A stretch of 64,000 bases of DNA from UTCFX2 sp963827155 (GCA_963827155.1 CAWGZV010000003.1:186001-250000); one strand, 5' to 3'; positions 52,840 to 62,703 are shown, counted from the first letter of the stretch. Notes: generated by a model from the sequence alone, not told the origin. Program-made: numbers and translations.

Positions 52840-53697
52840 ATGACAGCGGCGGTTTCGTTCAACAATGTAACTAAGCAATTCCTGAAACCAGGCCCCTCAC
52901 GTCGTGGTTGGTCCACCCGCATAAGCGAAAGGATCCCAGGAGCTGGTGTCTCGACTAAAGGGAAATTTTCTGGATTAGGGACGCAAGGACTGATGGAAGA
53001 AAAGCTGGCGATCGACCATCTAACCTTCACGGTTCATGAAGCTGAGATTTTTGGAGTAGTGGGACAGTCAGGCACAGGAAAATCGACACTGATTCGCCTT
53101 GCTGCAGCGCTTCTTCAACCTGATGAAGGCGATGTGCGTGTGTTTGGCTTCAACACAATCCGCCAGCCAAATCAGGTGCAGCACTGGATAAACCGCTTCT
53201 CCATAGGCGCCAGCTTTCTCAAGCAGCTTTCTACAATTGAAAATCTCATACAGGCAGCCAGGATGGCAGGTATATCGACGGGCGATGCACTTCTCCGGGC
53301 AGAGAACCTTTTGAAGAAATTAGGGATGGATCAGTCTGCGATGCTGATACCAATGGAACAGCTGAGCGAAGCTATGCTTCAGCTGGTGACTTTCACCCGG
53401 GCGATAATTTCACGCCCGCGACTGCTGCTGTTGGACGACCCGGCCTACGGCTTGGATGCCGATTCTGGGGCTCGGATGATGAAGTTGATCCATGGATGGC
53501 GAGCTGAAACTGGAGGGACGGTAATTATTACTGGAAGGCGGCTCCAGGAAATGTCCCTGATTTGTGATCGGATCATAAGTATTCAGGATGGCGGCATCGG
53601 CGGATTAGATGCTCCCGAAGTTTTGGATATCCAGCTGCCCCTTTCTGCTCAGATCCAGACAAAACCGGTGGAAGCTCTTACGCTAGAAAGTGAATAG
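52840..53697 (+). CDS. ABC ATPase with altered catalytic motifs
   Basis: A 285-aa ABC-2-type ATP-binding protein. Walker A GQSGTGKST is normal, but the signature is LSEAMLQLV instead of LSGGQxQRV, Walker B ends LLLLDDPAYGLD (Asp where the catalytic Glu should be), and the H-loop reads ITGRRLQEM with no His. ATP binding is likely, hydrolysis doubtful. The N-terminal segment before Walker A is long, as in teichoic-acid or polysaccharide exporters. No permease gene is adjacent. ATG at 52840, 6 nt after GGAG. It lies behind the attenuator at 52.6-52.75 kb and is followed by GNAT genes. Confidence 0.8.
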   Translation: MTAAVSFNNVTKQFLKPGPSRRGWSTRISERIPGAGVSTKGKFSGLGTQGLMEEKLAIDHLTFTVHEAEIFGVVGQSGTGKSTLIRLAAALLQPDEGDVRVFGFNTIRQPNQVQHWINRFSIGASFLKQLSTIENLIQAARMAGISTGDALLRAENLLKKLGMDQSAMLIPMEQLSEAMLQLVTFTRAIISRPRLLLLDDPAYGLDADSGARMMKLIHGWRAETGGTVIITGRRLQEMSLICDRIISIQDGGIGGLDAPEVLDIQLPLSAQIQTKPVEALTLESE

Positions 53698-53711
53698 GAG
53701 AATTGAGAATT

Positions 53712-54276
53712 ATGACAATCAGCGAACCGCTTTTCGTTGGAGAAAAGATTACCCTTAGCGCATTCGACTTCGAACAAGACCCCCTTGTCGAGTTCTGGCT
53801 GGACACACGACGCAGATTTTATGCGCATGCTGAGCCTGGACATGGCAATGCCTATGTCTCCCGGCCAGGTCAGGAAGCGATATGAGGGTATCGAGAAATC
53901 TCAGGCAGACGATGCCGACAGCTACTATTTTCAGGTCAGGCTGAACGGCGAGCAGAAACTAATTGGATTTGGTGAAATCTACGGGATTGAATGGTCCAAT
54001 GCAGCCGGATTTATCCGTCTGGGAATTGGAAACCAGACCGACCGCCGGAAAGGATATGGGAGCGAAATCATGAAGCTGCTGCAGAAATTTGCTTTCCACG
54101 AGTTGAATCTTTACCGTCTGACAGCATTAATAGCGGGCTACAACCAACCCGCAATCAGGCTCTTCAAAAAAAATAGATTTCAGGAGGAAGCTCGCTCCCG
54201 GCAGGCAATCCTCCGCTATGGTCGCCGATGGGATCTGCTGATATTTGGGCTTCTGGTGGATGATTGGGTTGGCTGA
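53712..54276 (+). CDS. GNAT acetyltransferase, RimJ/RimL type (frameshifted)
   Basis: About 187 aa if repaired. N-terminal MTISEPLFVGEKITLSAFDF is in one frame and the remainder, WTHDADFMRMLSLDMAMP.., in the next; an extra base at about 53790 (GAGTTCTGG) explains this. The acetyl-CoA site is in GIGNQTDRRKGYGSEIMKLL and the C-terminal FKKNRFQEEARSRQAILRYG is typical for RimJ/RimL-like enzymes. These transfer acetyl groups to protein N-termini or to small molecules; the substrate is unknown. First of three consecutive GNAT genes. Confidence 0.8.
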
Positions 54277-54302
54277 TATTTCGAAAGTAAGGAGGTTGCA
54301 GA

Positions 54303-54887
54303 ATGGAGGATCTATTTCGCGGTGAACTTGTGCACCTGGTGGCAGAAGATCCGGAAACGATAGCCGAGTCATTCAGCCGCTGGTCGAATGACTCGGAATA
54401 TACGCGCCTGCTGTTCAGCGGTGTGACTTACCCCCGATCGAAGAAATCGGTCAAGGAGTGGATAGAAAAACAAAGAGAGAAGAACCCGCCGGAGTTCCTT
54501 CTTTTCATGATCCGGCGTCTCGAAGATGACCGACTGATCGGTGAAATTGGTTTAGACGGAATAAAATGGAACCACGGTACCTGCTTTGTCGGGATCAGCA
54601 TTGGAGAGCGAGAGATGTGGGGCAAAGGTTATGGGACGGATGCGATGCGAATTATCCTGCGTTTCGCCTTCACGGAGCTCAATCTGCACCGAATTTCACT
54701 GGATGTTTTTGAATACAACCCCCGCGCAATCCGCTCTTATGAAAAAGCAGGTTTTGTGAGCGAGGGTCGTGTGCGAAGTGTGCTGAACAAAGAGGGCAAG
54801 CGTTGGGATTTTCTTTTTATGGGGATCCTTAAAGATGAGTGGGCCGCTCTGTACAAACCCGATTTGGAGGAAGGATTGGTGAAATGA
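54303..54887 (+). CDS. GNAT acetyltransferase, RimJ/RimL type
   Basis: A 194-aa acetyltransferase. N-terminal LFRGELVHLVAEDPETIAESF, acetyl-CoA site SIGEREMWGKGYGTDAMRII, and the C-terminal signature EYNPRAIRSYEKAGFVSEGR. It is a paralogue of the preceding gene. AAGGAGG site 8 nt upstream. Its stop overlaps the next start (ATGA at 54884-54887). Confidence 0.9.
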   Translation: MEDLFRGELVHLVAEDPETIAESFSRWSNDSEYTRLLFSGVTYPRSKKSVKEWIEKQREKNPPEFLLFMIRRLEDDRLIGEIGLDGIKWNHGTCFVGISIGEREMWGKGYGTDAMRIILRFAFTELNLHRISLDVFEYNPRAIRSYEKAGFVSEGRVRSVLNKEGKRWDFLFMGILKDEWAALYKPDLEEGLVK

Positions 54888-55942
54888 ATGAGTTCCTAAA
54901 GGAGCACCAAGACTATTTCGATTTTGCTGCAATGCTGCCCGCAGGTTTCCAACTGCGCGAGGCCAGGTCTGATGACCTCGAACAGGTTGTGGGTTTACTC
55001 AATTCAGCTTCACACGATTTGCATGGGATTGATTCATTCTCAATCGCGGAAATTGCTGGGGATTGGGAGCGGCCGGGCTTTAATCTGAAAACGGATTCGC
55101 AGGTTGCAGTGGCGCCGGACGGCATCATAGCGGCTTATTTTGATGTATACGATATCACCGAGGCCCATGTCCAGATGAACTGCTGGGGTCAGGTGCATCC
55201 GAATTTCACAGGGATGGGTCTTGCATCGGCGCTCTTAGCCTGGTGTGAAATGCGCTCGCGCGCCTCAGTATTAATGGCTCCACCAGGCACTAGGGTATCG
55301 CTCAATATAAGCACCCACGCGATCAACCAAAAAGCGATCCGAGTGCTGGAGCACTGCGGATTCAAACAAGTACGGCGAAGCCTCAGGATGGTCATTGAGC
55401 TGGATGGCATCATCCCTGAAGCTGAATGGCCTCCTGGGATCACAGTGCGGGAGTTCGTGCTTGGACAGGACGACGAAGCGATTATCCAGACCTTGAAAGA
55501 GGCATTTGCCGATCACTGGGGGGCGGTGGAGCAATCTTTTGAGCTGACACTGAAGCGCTACCGCCATTTCTGGGCGACGGATGAAGTATTCGATCCTTCG
55601 CTATATTTCCTGGCGGTAGACGATGAACAGATCGCGGGAGTCAGCATGTGTTACAGTAAAATCGAGGAAGATCCCCTGATGGGTTGGGTTGCAAGCCTGG
55701 GGGTTCGAAGACCCTGGCGCCGTAAGGGCGTTGGATTGGCGCTGCTCCGGCATTCTTTCCGGGCTATCCAACTGCGCGGGCAGCGGCGGGTAGGCCTTGG
55801 TGTGGATGCTGAGAACCTTACCGGTGCGACGCGACTCTATGAGCGTGCCGGGATGCATTCTGATCCGAATTGGGAATGGCGCATTTTTGAAAAAGAGCTG
55901 CGACCTGGAATCGAGATAAGCCGGCAATCATTGGAGGAATAA
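54884..55942 (+). CDS. Tandem-GNAT acetyltransferase
   Basis: A 352-aa protein with two GNAT domains: the first at about residues 20-170 (WGQVHPNFTGMGLASALLAW) and the second at about 190-340 (LGVRRPWRRKGVGLALLRHSF). The second has the clearer acetyl-CoA loop (R-R-K-G-V-G). Two-domain GNATs of this type include MshD-like and antibiotic-modifying enzymes; neither can be claimed. ATG overlaps the previous stop, so it is translationally coupled. Confidence 0.88.
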   Translation: MNEFLKEHQDYFDFAAMLPAGFQLREARSDDLEQVVGLLNSASHDLHGIDSFSIAEIAGDWERPGFNLKTDSQVAVAPDGIIAAYFDVYDITEAHVQMNCWGQVHPNFTGMGLASALLAWCEMRSRASVLMAPPGTRVSLNISTHAINQKAIRVLEHCGFKQVRRSLRMVIELDGIIPEAEWPPGITVREFVLGQDDEAIIQTLKEAFADHWGAVEQSFELTLKRYRHFWATDEVFDPSLYFLAVDDEQIAGVSMCYSKIEEDPLMGWVASLGVRRPWRRKGVGLALLRHSFRAIQLRGQRRVGLGVDAENLTGATRLYERAGMHSDPNWEWRIFEKELRPGIEISRQSLEE

Positions 55943-55948
55943 GGAGAT

Positions 55949-56566
55949 ATGAAAATTAAGGCGGTGATCTGGGATTTGGGAGGCGTTCTGGTGCGGACGG
56001 AAGACGGTTTGCCGCGGCAGCAGCTGGCAGAGCGATTGAAGATCTCGCGGACGGAATTGGAGCAGATTGTCTTCGGAGGGGCATCGGGGAAGCAGGCGCA
56101 AAAAGGGGAGATTACCAGCACTCAGCATTGGGAGAACATCCGCAAGGTGTTTGGCATTCAGGTCAATGAAGTGAAAGCTTTTCAGGAGGAGTTCTGGGGA
56201 GGCGATGTGGTGGACTACGAGCTTATCGATCATATCCGTGGCTTGAAGCGCCTTTCCTACACGACCGGGCTGTTGAGCAACGCATTCTCGGACTTACGTG
56301 AATATGTGAGCATGGAATGGAAAATTGCGGATGCATTTGATCAAATGGTGATTTCGGCGGAAGTTCGATTAATGAAACCAGATGAGCGGATTTATCGACT
56401 GGCAATCAATCGATTGGATGTGCAACCTGGCGAAGCGGTCTTTATCGATGACATGCTAGAGAATGTCCAGGGGGCTCGAGCAGCGGGGATGCACGCCATC
56501 CAATTTCAGAGCCGAACTCAGGCGCTTGAAGACCTTGATAATATGCTGAATGGGAGGCTGTCGTGA
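55949..56566 (+). CDS. HAD-superfamily hydrolase
   Basis: A 205-aa phosphatase-like protein. Motif I VIWDLGGVLVRTED (Asp nucleophile; the second Asp is replaced by Gly, as in the epoxide-hydrolase/YihX-like branch), motif II LLSNAF, motif III Lys in RLMKPDERIY, motif IV FIDDMLENV. It starts 6 nt after the tandem GNAT with AAGGAG and overlaps the amidase gene by 4 nt. The substrate is unknown. Confidence 0.88.
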   Translation: MKIKAVIWDLGGVLVRTEDGLPRQQLAERLKISRTELEQIVFGGASGKQAQKGEITSTQHWENIRKVFGIQVNEVKAFQEEFWGGDVVDYELIDHIRGLKRLSYTTGLLSNAFSDLREYVSMEWKIADAFDQMVISAEVRLMKPDERIYRLAINRLDVQPGEAVFIDDMLENVQGARAAGMHAIQFQSRTQALEDLDNMLNGRLS

Positions 56567-57972
56567 GCAATTCTAGTCTGACATCTTTGAGCCTGGGCGA
56601 GGCAGTCCGTCTGATCAAGGTAAAGAAGCTGTCCCCGGTCGAGCTTACCAACGCCTATCTCAGCCGGATTGAAGCGCTGAATCCGAATTTGAACTGCTTC
56701 ATCACCGTCACGGCAGAATTGGCGCTAGAACAGGCTCGCCAGGCAGAGGTGGATTTGATGCGGGCTGAGACCGGCAGCGGTCCATCACTGGGTTTGATCT
56801 ATGGGGCGCCGCTGGCGCTGAAAGATCTCTTTGAGACCGCGGGTGTACGAACAACAGCCGGTGCAATTTTCCATAATGAGAATATTCCAGAGCGAGATTC
56901 AGCGGCTTACCAGAAACTGCGCAGCGCCGGAGCGATCCTGCTTGGGAAAACCAACCTGCATGAAATCGCATTGGGTCTCACCAGCGTAAATCCCCATTAT
57001 GGAGCGGTGAGGAACCCCTGGTACACAGAGCGGATTGCTGGAGGCTCGTCTGGCGGTTCAGGCGCCGCGCTGGCAGCCAGATTGTGCGCTGGATCGCTTG
57101 GAACGGATACCGGAGGCTCCATTCGTGTGCCGTCCGCGCTGTGCGGGATTGCAGGGCTCAAGCCGACAAAAGGCCGGGTGAGCTTGAGGGGAGTTATCCC
57201 CTTGAGCTGGAATCTGGACCATGTCGGTCCTATGGCGCGAAACATTGAAGACCTGGCGCTGCTGCTGCAGGTAATCGCCGGTTACGACCGGGAAGACCCA
57301 GCCTCGATCGATGTCTCGGTTCCTAACTATCTGGATGGTCTTCGGGGTGGCGTTAAAGACTGGCGAATTGGGCTGGTTGATGACTCCTTTTTTCAGAAGA
57401 CGGAGGAAGCAGTCCGGCTGCTTGTCAACCAGGCGGCGGCTGTGTTCGATACCCTCGGGGCATCGGTAGATCTCACCGGCTTCCCAGGCGCGTATCAGGC
57501 GGCGCTGGCGAACGGGATGATGACAACAGCAGACGCGGCAGTCTACTACTCCGATCGCTTGAAGGGTCAACCAGACGACCTGGGTGAAGATGTGCGCCAG
57601 CGCTTAAACATGGGTGCTGACCTGAGTATCAGCGATTATATCCGGGCGCGTCGCAGCCAGGTCCTCCTCAGACGGCAGTTTGAGGAGTTTTTTGATCATT
57701 TTGACATCCTGCTTACGCCTACGACACCTGTCGCCGCGCCTCCAATCTCAGGACCTGACGCGATCGAGATGGCGGGGGTACTGACACGCTACACCGCTCC
57801 GTTCAATCTTACCGGTCTGCCGGCAATTTCTATCCCTTGCGGTTTCACGAGCGAGGGTTTACCTGCAGGTCTTCAGATGATCGCCCCGCCATGGCAAGAG
57901 GCCAGGCTGCTTCAAGCGGCTTTTGCTTATGAATCAGCAACTGAATGGCACAGGTTGGAACCTGAAGTATGA
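56563..57972 (+). CDS. Amidase-signature family amidase
   Basis: A 469-aa amidase. Ser-cisSer-Lys triad: Lys in GAPLALKDLFETAG (about residue 88), cis-Ser and nucleophile Ser in AGGSSGGSGAALAAR and GTDTGGSIRVPSALCG. The C-terminal TPTTPVAAP and GLPAISIPCGF are typical. It resembles GatA, but gatC and gatB are not present, so a free amidase is equally likely. The start is GTG, overlapping the HAD gene; the stop overlaps the MFS gene. Confidence 0.88.
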   Translation: MSNSSLTSLSLGEAVRLIKVKKLSPVELTNAYLSRIEALNPNLNCFITVTAELALEQARQAEVDLMRAETGSGPSLGLIYGAPLALKDLFETAGVRTTAGAIFHNENIPERDSAAYQKLRSAGAILLGKTNLHEIALGLTSVNPHYGAVRNPWYTERIAGGSSGGSGAALAARLCAGSLGTDTGGSIRVPSALCGIAGLKPTKGRVSLRGVIPLSWNLDHVGPMARNIEDLALLLQVIAGYDREDPASIDVSVPNYLDGLRGGVKDWRIGLVDDSFFQKTEEAVRLLVNQAAAVFDTLGASVDLTGFPGAYQAALANGMMTTADAAVYYSDRLKGQPDDLGEDVRQRLNMGADLSISDYIRARRSQVLLRRQFEEFFDHFDILLTPTTPVAAPPISGPDAIEMAGVLTRYTAPFNLTGLPAISIPCGFTSEGLPAGLQMIAPPWQEARLLQAAFAYESATEWHRLEPEV

Positions 57973-59222
57973 GGCGAATGGATGCTTACCAGGTCTACCT
58001 GATCCAGGAGGGGGCGACTTCGCTGTTGATGTCAATGATTTTCACCGCCAGCGCGATCTACCAGGTAACAATTGTAGGACTGACGCCCTTACAGCTTGTC
58101 CTGGTTGGGACGACTTTGGAGTTGGCTGCATTCTTGTTCGAGGTGCCGACCGGGGTGGTCGCCGACGTATACAGCCGCCGGCTTTCGGTGATCATTGGGA
58201 TGCTGCTGATTGGTTTCGGTTTTATTATTGAAGGCACTTTTCCATCCTTCTGGCTAATTCTTGGCGCACAGGTCTTATGGGGATTGGGATACACCTTTAC
58301 CAGTGGGGCAACCCAGGCCTGGATCAGCGATGAGATCGGCGAGGTGGAAGCCGGAAAGGCGTTCCTACGTGCCAATCAGGTCGGCAACTTGATGGCGCTG
58401 GTGGGGATCGGAGTTGGAATATTGATTGGAAGCCTGGCGATCAATCTGCCCATCCAGATTGGCGGTGCATGTATGGTGTTTCTAGGGATTTTCCTGGCCT
58501 GGAAAATGCCTGAGATGGGTTTCAAGCCGATCGCCCAGCCAGGTCACAGGGGGTGGAAAGAAATGCGGAGTACTTTCACGAATGGGCTTGGGATTGTGAG
58601 ACGAAGTCCAGAACTGCTGACGATTCTAAGCATTGGATTGATCTATGGATTATACAGCGAAGGTTTTGATCGGCTGTGGACCAAGCACATCTTAGACCAG
58701 TTTAGCCTGCCGCTTGCTGGAATATTGCAGCCAGTCTTTTGGTTGGGTCTGATCCGAGCGGCTGGTCTGCTGTTGGCTACTGGGGCAACGGAGCTCCTGC
58801 TTCGCAAGGTGGATACAGCCAGTTTTCTCAGCATTGCGAGGATGTTGAAAATAATCACTGTATTTATAATTGGGGGACTATTCGTGTTTGCGATCGCGCC
58901 TGGTTTTCTTGTTGCAGCAGCGGCTTATATCCTCATATATGCTACCCGGAATATCATCGGGCCGATCTATACTGCCTGGGTCAACCAGGGGCTTGATTCG
59001 CGGGTCCGGGCGACAGTGATCTCGATGAGCAACCAGGTAGACGCAATCGGGCAAATTGCGGGGGGACCGGTCTTGGGGTTGATCGGCAGCCTGGTCTCTG
59101 TCCGGGCAGCACTGCTTGCCTCGAGCTTCATCCTGACGCCGGCCCTGGCGCTCTATGAGTACGCCATCCGGCGGAGAGGCGAGGCGGTTAAGGAAGTTGA
59201 TGGACAGGCTCCGGCTATGTGA
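57969..59222 (+). CDS. MFS transporter
   Basis: A 417-aa membrane protein with about 12 spans. Motif A between spans 2 and 3 reads GVVADVYSRRLSV; TQAWISDEIGE follows span 4. This pattern is common in drug or metabolite exporters. Starts inside the amidase stop (ATGA). Its end overlaps the end of the convergent toroid-fold gene by 8 nt. It closes the run of closely spaced genes from 52.8 kb. Confidence 0.9.
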   Translation: MRRMDAYQVYLIQEGATSLLMSMIFTASAIYQVTIVGLTPLQLVLVGTTLELAAFLFEVPTGVVADVYSRRLSVIIGMLLIGFGFIIEGTFPSFWLILGAQVLWGLGYTFTSGATQAWISDEIGEVEAGKAFLRANQVGNLMALVGIGVGILIGSLAINLPIQIGGACMVFLGIFLAWKMPEMGFKPIAQPGHRGWKEMRSTFTNGLGIVRRSPELLTILSIGLIYGLYSEGFDRLWTKHILDQFSLPLAGILQPVFWLGLIRAAGLLLATGATELLLRKVDTASFLSIARMLKIITVFIIGGLFVFAIAPGFLVAAAAYILIYATRNIIGPIYTAWVNQGLDSRVRATVISMSNQVDAIGQIAGGPVLGLIGSLVSVRAALLASSFILTPALALYEYAIRRRGEAVKEVDGQAPAM

Positions 59223-60181
59223 TGAATTCCATCCGCCCAGCCGCCTGAAGGACGAACAATGCGTCCAGGGTGACGAATGGGTGCATGTGCAGCTTGCTCG
59301 TCCCGCCCCAATCGACGGGGGTGCAGCCGCGCCCGGTTTGCTCCGAGACCCGGTAAAATTTTGCGTCGGCTGGAAAACCGCCATCCGGCAGCCGACGCGA
59401 TTCCAGCAGATCCAAGGCATCGGTACAGCGCGCCCTCATGGATAAAACCCGTTTCTGCCATGACCTTTAAAGCCGAAAGAATATCATAATGCCAGTAGCT
59501 TGGGTAATGAAGCCGCACGAACGATGCATCCATTACCTCGCCATCGCGCAGGCGTTTGAAAAGTCTGCGCTTTAGAAACACCTCAGCAGCGTGTTGGGCT
59601 GCCTTCAAAGAGACCTCGCTTCCAGAAATCCGGGCATGCAGGGAGAGAGCTCGGAATGGTAGAAGACTCTCGTTATAAGAGGAGTTGGCTGCTTCGGGAT
59701 GTCTGTCGCAGTTCCAACCCCTGTCAGGCCACTGCCAGGCTGCCAGGCGGCGAGCCAGCTCATCACAGCGCTCATCTGCTAATCCGAGAGAGAGCAGGGA
59801 GTACAGCGCATTCGCCTCCTGTGAAGCGCAGCGCCGCACTCTTCCGGATATGGTCTTTATCTGCTGGTAATGACTTTCACTCAACAGCCAGCCAAGCACC
59901 TGTTCGCGAAGAGGGATCAAGCTGAGGTCGCCAGCAGGATACCCTAGCTCAGCCAGCAGCGCCAGCACCCAATGGGCGCCTTGCCATTTGGCGTAAGCGT
60001 GGTGCGGAATCCTGCCATCCTGTCCGCGTTGGGAGAGCAGTGTCCGAACGAAATACAATTCAGGGATGCGTTCGCGGGCCCGGCGGATCTGTTCATTCTC
60101 AGCTCCAGGCTGGAGTTTCAGCGTTTTAAATCGGATAACCGGGTCATCTGATGCAAGCAGCCGGTCGAGGATTTCCATCAT
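59215..60181 (-). CDS. Prenyltransferase/squalene-cyclase-like toroid protein (frameshifted)
   Basis: About 322 aa if repaired. Helical repeats with Gly/Trp-rich turns typical of the alpha/alpha-toroid fold: QDGRIPHHAYAKWQGAHWVL, WPDRGWNCDRHPEAANSSYNE, YPSYWHYDILSALKVMAETG, and near the end RLPDGGFPAD. The frame fails at about 59435 after HEG; the next frame continues CTDALDLLESRR to a stop at 59215. No DxDD or DXDDTA cyclase motif is visible, so enzyme activity is doubtful. Start at 60181 after AAGGGA; an upstream Met at 60250 is possible. Confidence 0.75.
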
Positions 60182-60354
60182 CAAATCCCTTCGTAAACTC
60201 ACAAGACGGATTGTCAATTTTCTATTCGGAATGGGAATTTCTTTCGCCATTTTATCATTCCAATTAAGCTGGACAATCCAAATTATTATTAGGCAAGAGT
60301 TTAATGAGATTTCTTAAATCCATTGGGATTGCTCAGGTGTAAAATTACCGGATT

Positions 60355-60936
60355 ATGGAATTCCACCCTGTGACACCCGACCGCTGGAAGGACCTGGAGA
60401 AGCTGTTTCAAGGGCACGGCGCGCCGGGCTACTGCTGGTGCACCTACTGGCGAATCCCTGCCAGCGAATACAGCCGGCTGGACAGCCCAGGGCGAAAGCA
60501 AGTTCTCAAGGAAACGGTTGATTTTGGGGTTCCCGCAGGGATCCTGGCTTATATGGATGGCGACCCTGTGGGTTGGTGCTCTATTGCCCCCAGGGAGACT
60601 TATGCCAGGCTGGAGCGATCGAAGACGATCCCAGCGAGTGCGGTGCCGCGCACCTGGGCAATCACCTGCTTCTTTGTGCTGCGCAGCGCCCGACGAAAAG
60701 GACTGATGCTTGATCTGATCTGCGCCGCACTGGATTATGCCAAATCAAAGCGGGCGTTGTACGTAGAAGCCTATCCGGCGATCCCGGGGGTTAAAGAGGA
60801 TGGAGGACCTGACTATCAAGTCAGCTACCGCTTTATGGGATTCGCCTCTACATTTGAGAAAGCAGGCTTCAAAGAAGTGAGCCCGAGCGGCAGCAAGCGA
60901 CCGGTATTTCGCTACAGTTTAGAAGGTGCGGAGTGA
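60355..60936 (+). CDS. GNAT-family acetyltransferase
   Basis: A 193-aa GNAT-like protein with a Cys/Trp-rich N-terminal segment (APGYCWCTYWRIPASEY), VGWCSIAPRETYARL, a central strand ITCFFVLRSARRKGLMLDLI (acetyl-CoA loop R-R-K-G) and the C-terminal MGFASTFEKAGFKEVSP. This group is common in Actinobacteria and Chloroflexota; the substrate is unknown. It overlaps the next gene by 4 nt. Confidence 0.85.
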   Translation: MEFHPVTPDRWKDLEKLFQGHGAPGYCWCTYWRIPASEYSRLDSPGRKQVLKETVDFGVPAGILAYMDGDPVGWCSIAPRETYARLERSKTIPASAVPRTWAITCFFVLRSARRKGLMLDLICAALDYAKSKRALYVEAYPAIPGVKEDGGPDYQVSYRFMGFASTFEKAGFKEVSPSGSKRPVFRYSLEGAE

Positions 60937-61514
60937 CTATTGGATCCGCGACCAGTGCGGAAGCGATCACCCTGGGGGTAATCGCTGACACGCACATTCC
61001 CGACCGGCGACCGGCGCTCGATGGGCGCATCCTGCCGCTATTCCGTGAGCGCGGCGTAAAAGCAATCCTTCACGCCGGAGATGTTTCTGTCCCTGCGGTG
61101 CTGGAAGAATTGAGGAAGGTAGCTCCTGTTTATGCTGTCAAAGGAAACCGCGATTGGATCTGGCTGCGGAATTTACCCGCTGAACAAAACCTGGTATTTG
61201 GAGGCGTGAAGATCGGTATGGCGCATGGTCATGGAGGGTGGCTGAATTACGTGCTCGATCGCCCGGTGTTTATGGTTCGCGGCTACTACCACTCCCGGCT
61301 CTTGCCACGTCTCAAAGCCCGATTTCCGTCCGCCCGGGTGATCGTTTTTGGGCATGGACATCTTTCACTAGTCAAATGGAAGGATGATCAGCTCTACTTC
61401 AATCCTGGATCGCCTCATTTCCCAACCAAGAAAAATATTACACCCAGCCTCGGCTTCCTGCATATTCGAGAAAACGGTGAAGTGGATGGGGAGATCGTTT
61501 TTTTACCTTATTGA
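60933..61514 (+). CDS. YfcE/MJ0936-type metallophosphoesterase
   Basis: A 193-aa cytosolic phosphodiesterase. Metal-binding motifs GVIADTHIPD, LHAGDVSVP, KGNRDWIWLRN (Asn kept, Arg where GNHD has His), AHGHGG and FGHGHLSLV. The GTG start overlaps the GNAT stop. It ends directly against the convergent ilvE stop, with no gap. Confidence 0.9.
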   Translation: MTIGSATSAEAITLGVIADTHIPDRRPALDGRILPLFRERGVKAILHAGDVSVPAVLEELRKVAPVYAVKGNRDWIWLRNLPAEQNLVFGGVKIGMAHGHGGWLNYVLDRPVFMVRGYYHSRLLPRLKARFPSARVIVFGHGHLSLVKWKDDQLYFNPGSPHFPTKKNITPSLGFLHIRENGEVDGEIVFLPY

Positions 61515-62459
61515 TCAACGGATGGATTCTGTTGCTTCGGCATACACCGGGGTATTCCATGAGCGGTAGGCAGGCAGGCGACCGCAAACCGCATCATCGA
61601 ACAGCTGGCGAAGCCGGGTAGTGATCGGACCCATCAGCCCACTTCCAACGGGACGATAATCGATACGGGTGACGGCGGTAATCTGGGCGGCAGTGCCGGT
61701 CATGAACAATTCTTCACACAGGTAGACCTCTGTCCGGTCTATTGGGCGTTCGACAACCTCGATCCCAAGCTCTTTAGCTAACAGGTCTATGGCTGTTCGG
61801 CGGGTAATTCCTTCCAGAATGTTTTCGGTAATGGGTGGTGTAATGACTGCCCCGTTTCGAACCATGAAGATATTCATCGCTGAGCCTTCGGAGACATGTC
61901 CTTCCTGGGTCAGCACCAGGGCTTCGTCAAAACCGGCGCGGACCGCGTCCGTTTTGATCAAAGCGGAATTGGCGTAGGCGCCGCTGATCTTACCGCGGGC
62001 TGGGATCATGTTATCGTCCACCCGCCGCCAGGATGAGATGGTCACATGGGCGTTTGTATCGTTGGTGATGTAGCGCTCGAATGGGATCGAGACAATGGAG
62101 AGCTCAGCGTGCAAGTCATGGAGCCTCACCCCGATGACTTCATCGCATTTATAAGCCAGGGGTCGGATATAAGTGTTGCATCGATAATCTTCTTTCCTGA
62201 CCAATTCTAATGTGACCTGGATCAAGTCATCTGGGCTCTGGTCGAATTCCATTAACATCAAGCGGGCTGAATTCAGGAACCGGCGAAAATGATCGGCTGC
62301 CCGAAATAGGTAGAGCTGTTCCCTTTCTGAATTCCAATAAGCCCGCAGCCCACCGAATGCAGCAGTACCGTAATTAAATCCATGGGTTAAGACCCCTATT
62401 TTTGCTTCAGAATAAGGCACTATCTTGCCGCGAAAATACGCATATCTGGGAAGATCCAT
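61515..62459 (-). CDS. ilvE: Branched-chain amino-acid aminotransferase
   Basis: PLP enzyme of the final step of Val, Leu and Ile synthesis, 314 aa, fold class IV. The PLP Lys lies in SGAYANSALIKTDA; other motifs are YFRGKIVPYSEAKIGVLTHGFNYG, EGSAMNIFMVRNG, and ELFMTGTAAQITAVTRID. Its minus-strand leader has TATAAT about 80 nt upstream. Confidence 0.93.
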   Translation of the reverse strand: MDLPRYAYFRGKIVPYSEAKIGVLTHGFNYGTAAFGGLRAYWNSEREQLYLFRAADHFRRFLNSARLMLMEFDQSPDDLIQVTLELVRKEDYRCNTYIRPLAYKCDEVIGVRLHDLHAELSIVSIPFERYITNDTNAHVTISSWRRVDDNMIPARGKISGAYANSALIKTDAVRAGFDEALVLTQEGHVSEGSAMNIFMVRNGAVITPPITENILEGITRRTAIDLLAKELGIEVVERPIDRTEVYLCEELFMTGTAAQITAVTRIDYRPVGSGLMGPITTRLRQLFDDAVCGRLPAYRSWNTPVYAEATESIR

Positions 62460-62703
62460 TCTGACCTCTCATTGGGTTCTTGGTAGGTAAATTCGGGCAA
62501 TGAAATGGCAATTCAACAATGTCCTGATCGATTATAACATCCTGTCTTTATGAGAGGACCTCCCGGGATTCCCGATAAAATCTTGAAGGGTTTCATAATC
62601 GAACGGTTAAGAGTATACTCACTGCTGATTTTCCGATCGCGACCCTTTTTCTTTCATAAAGTGCGCCGCCGGATATCTTTTTTGGATGGAGATGTCATTC
62701 ACT

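Noticed and set aside
56563..57972. Calling the amidase gatA
   Set aside because: The motifs are shared by the entire amidase-signature family, and gatB and gatC are not adjacent.
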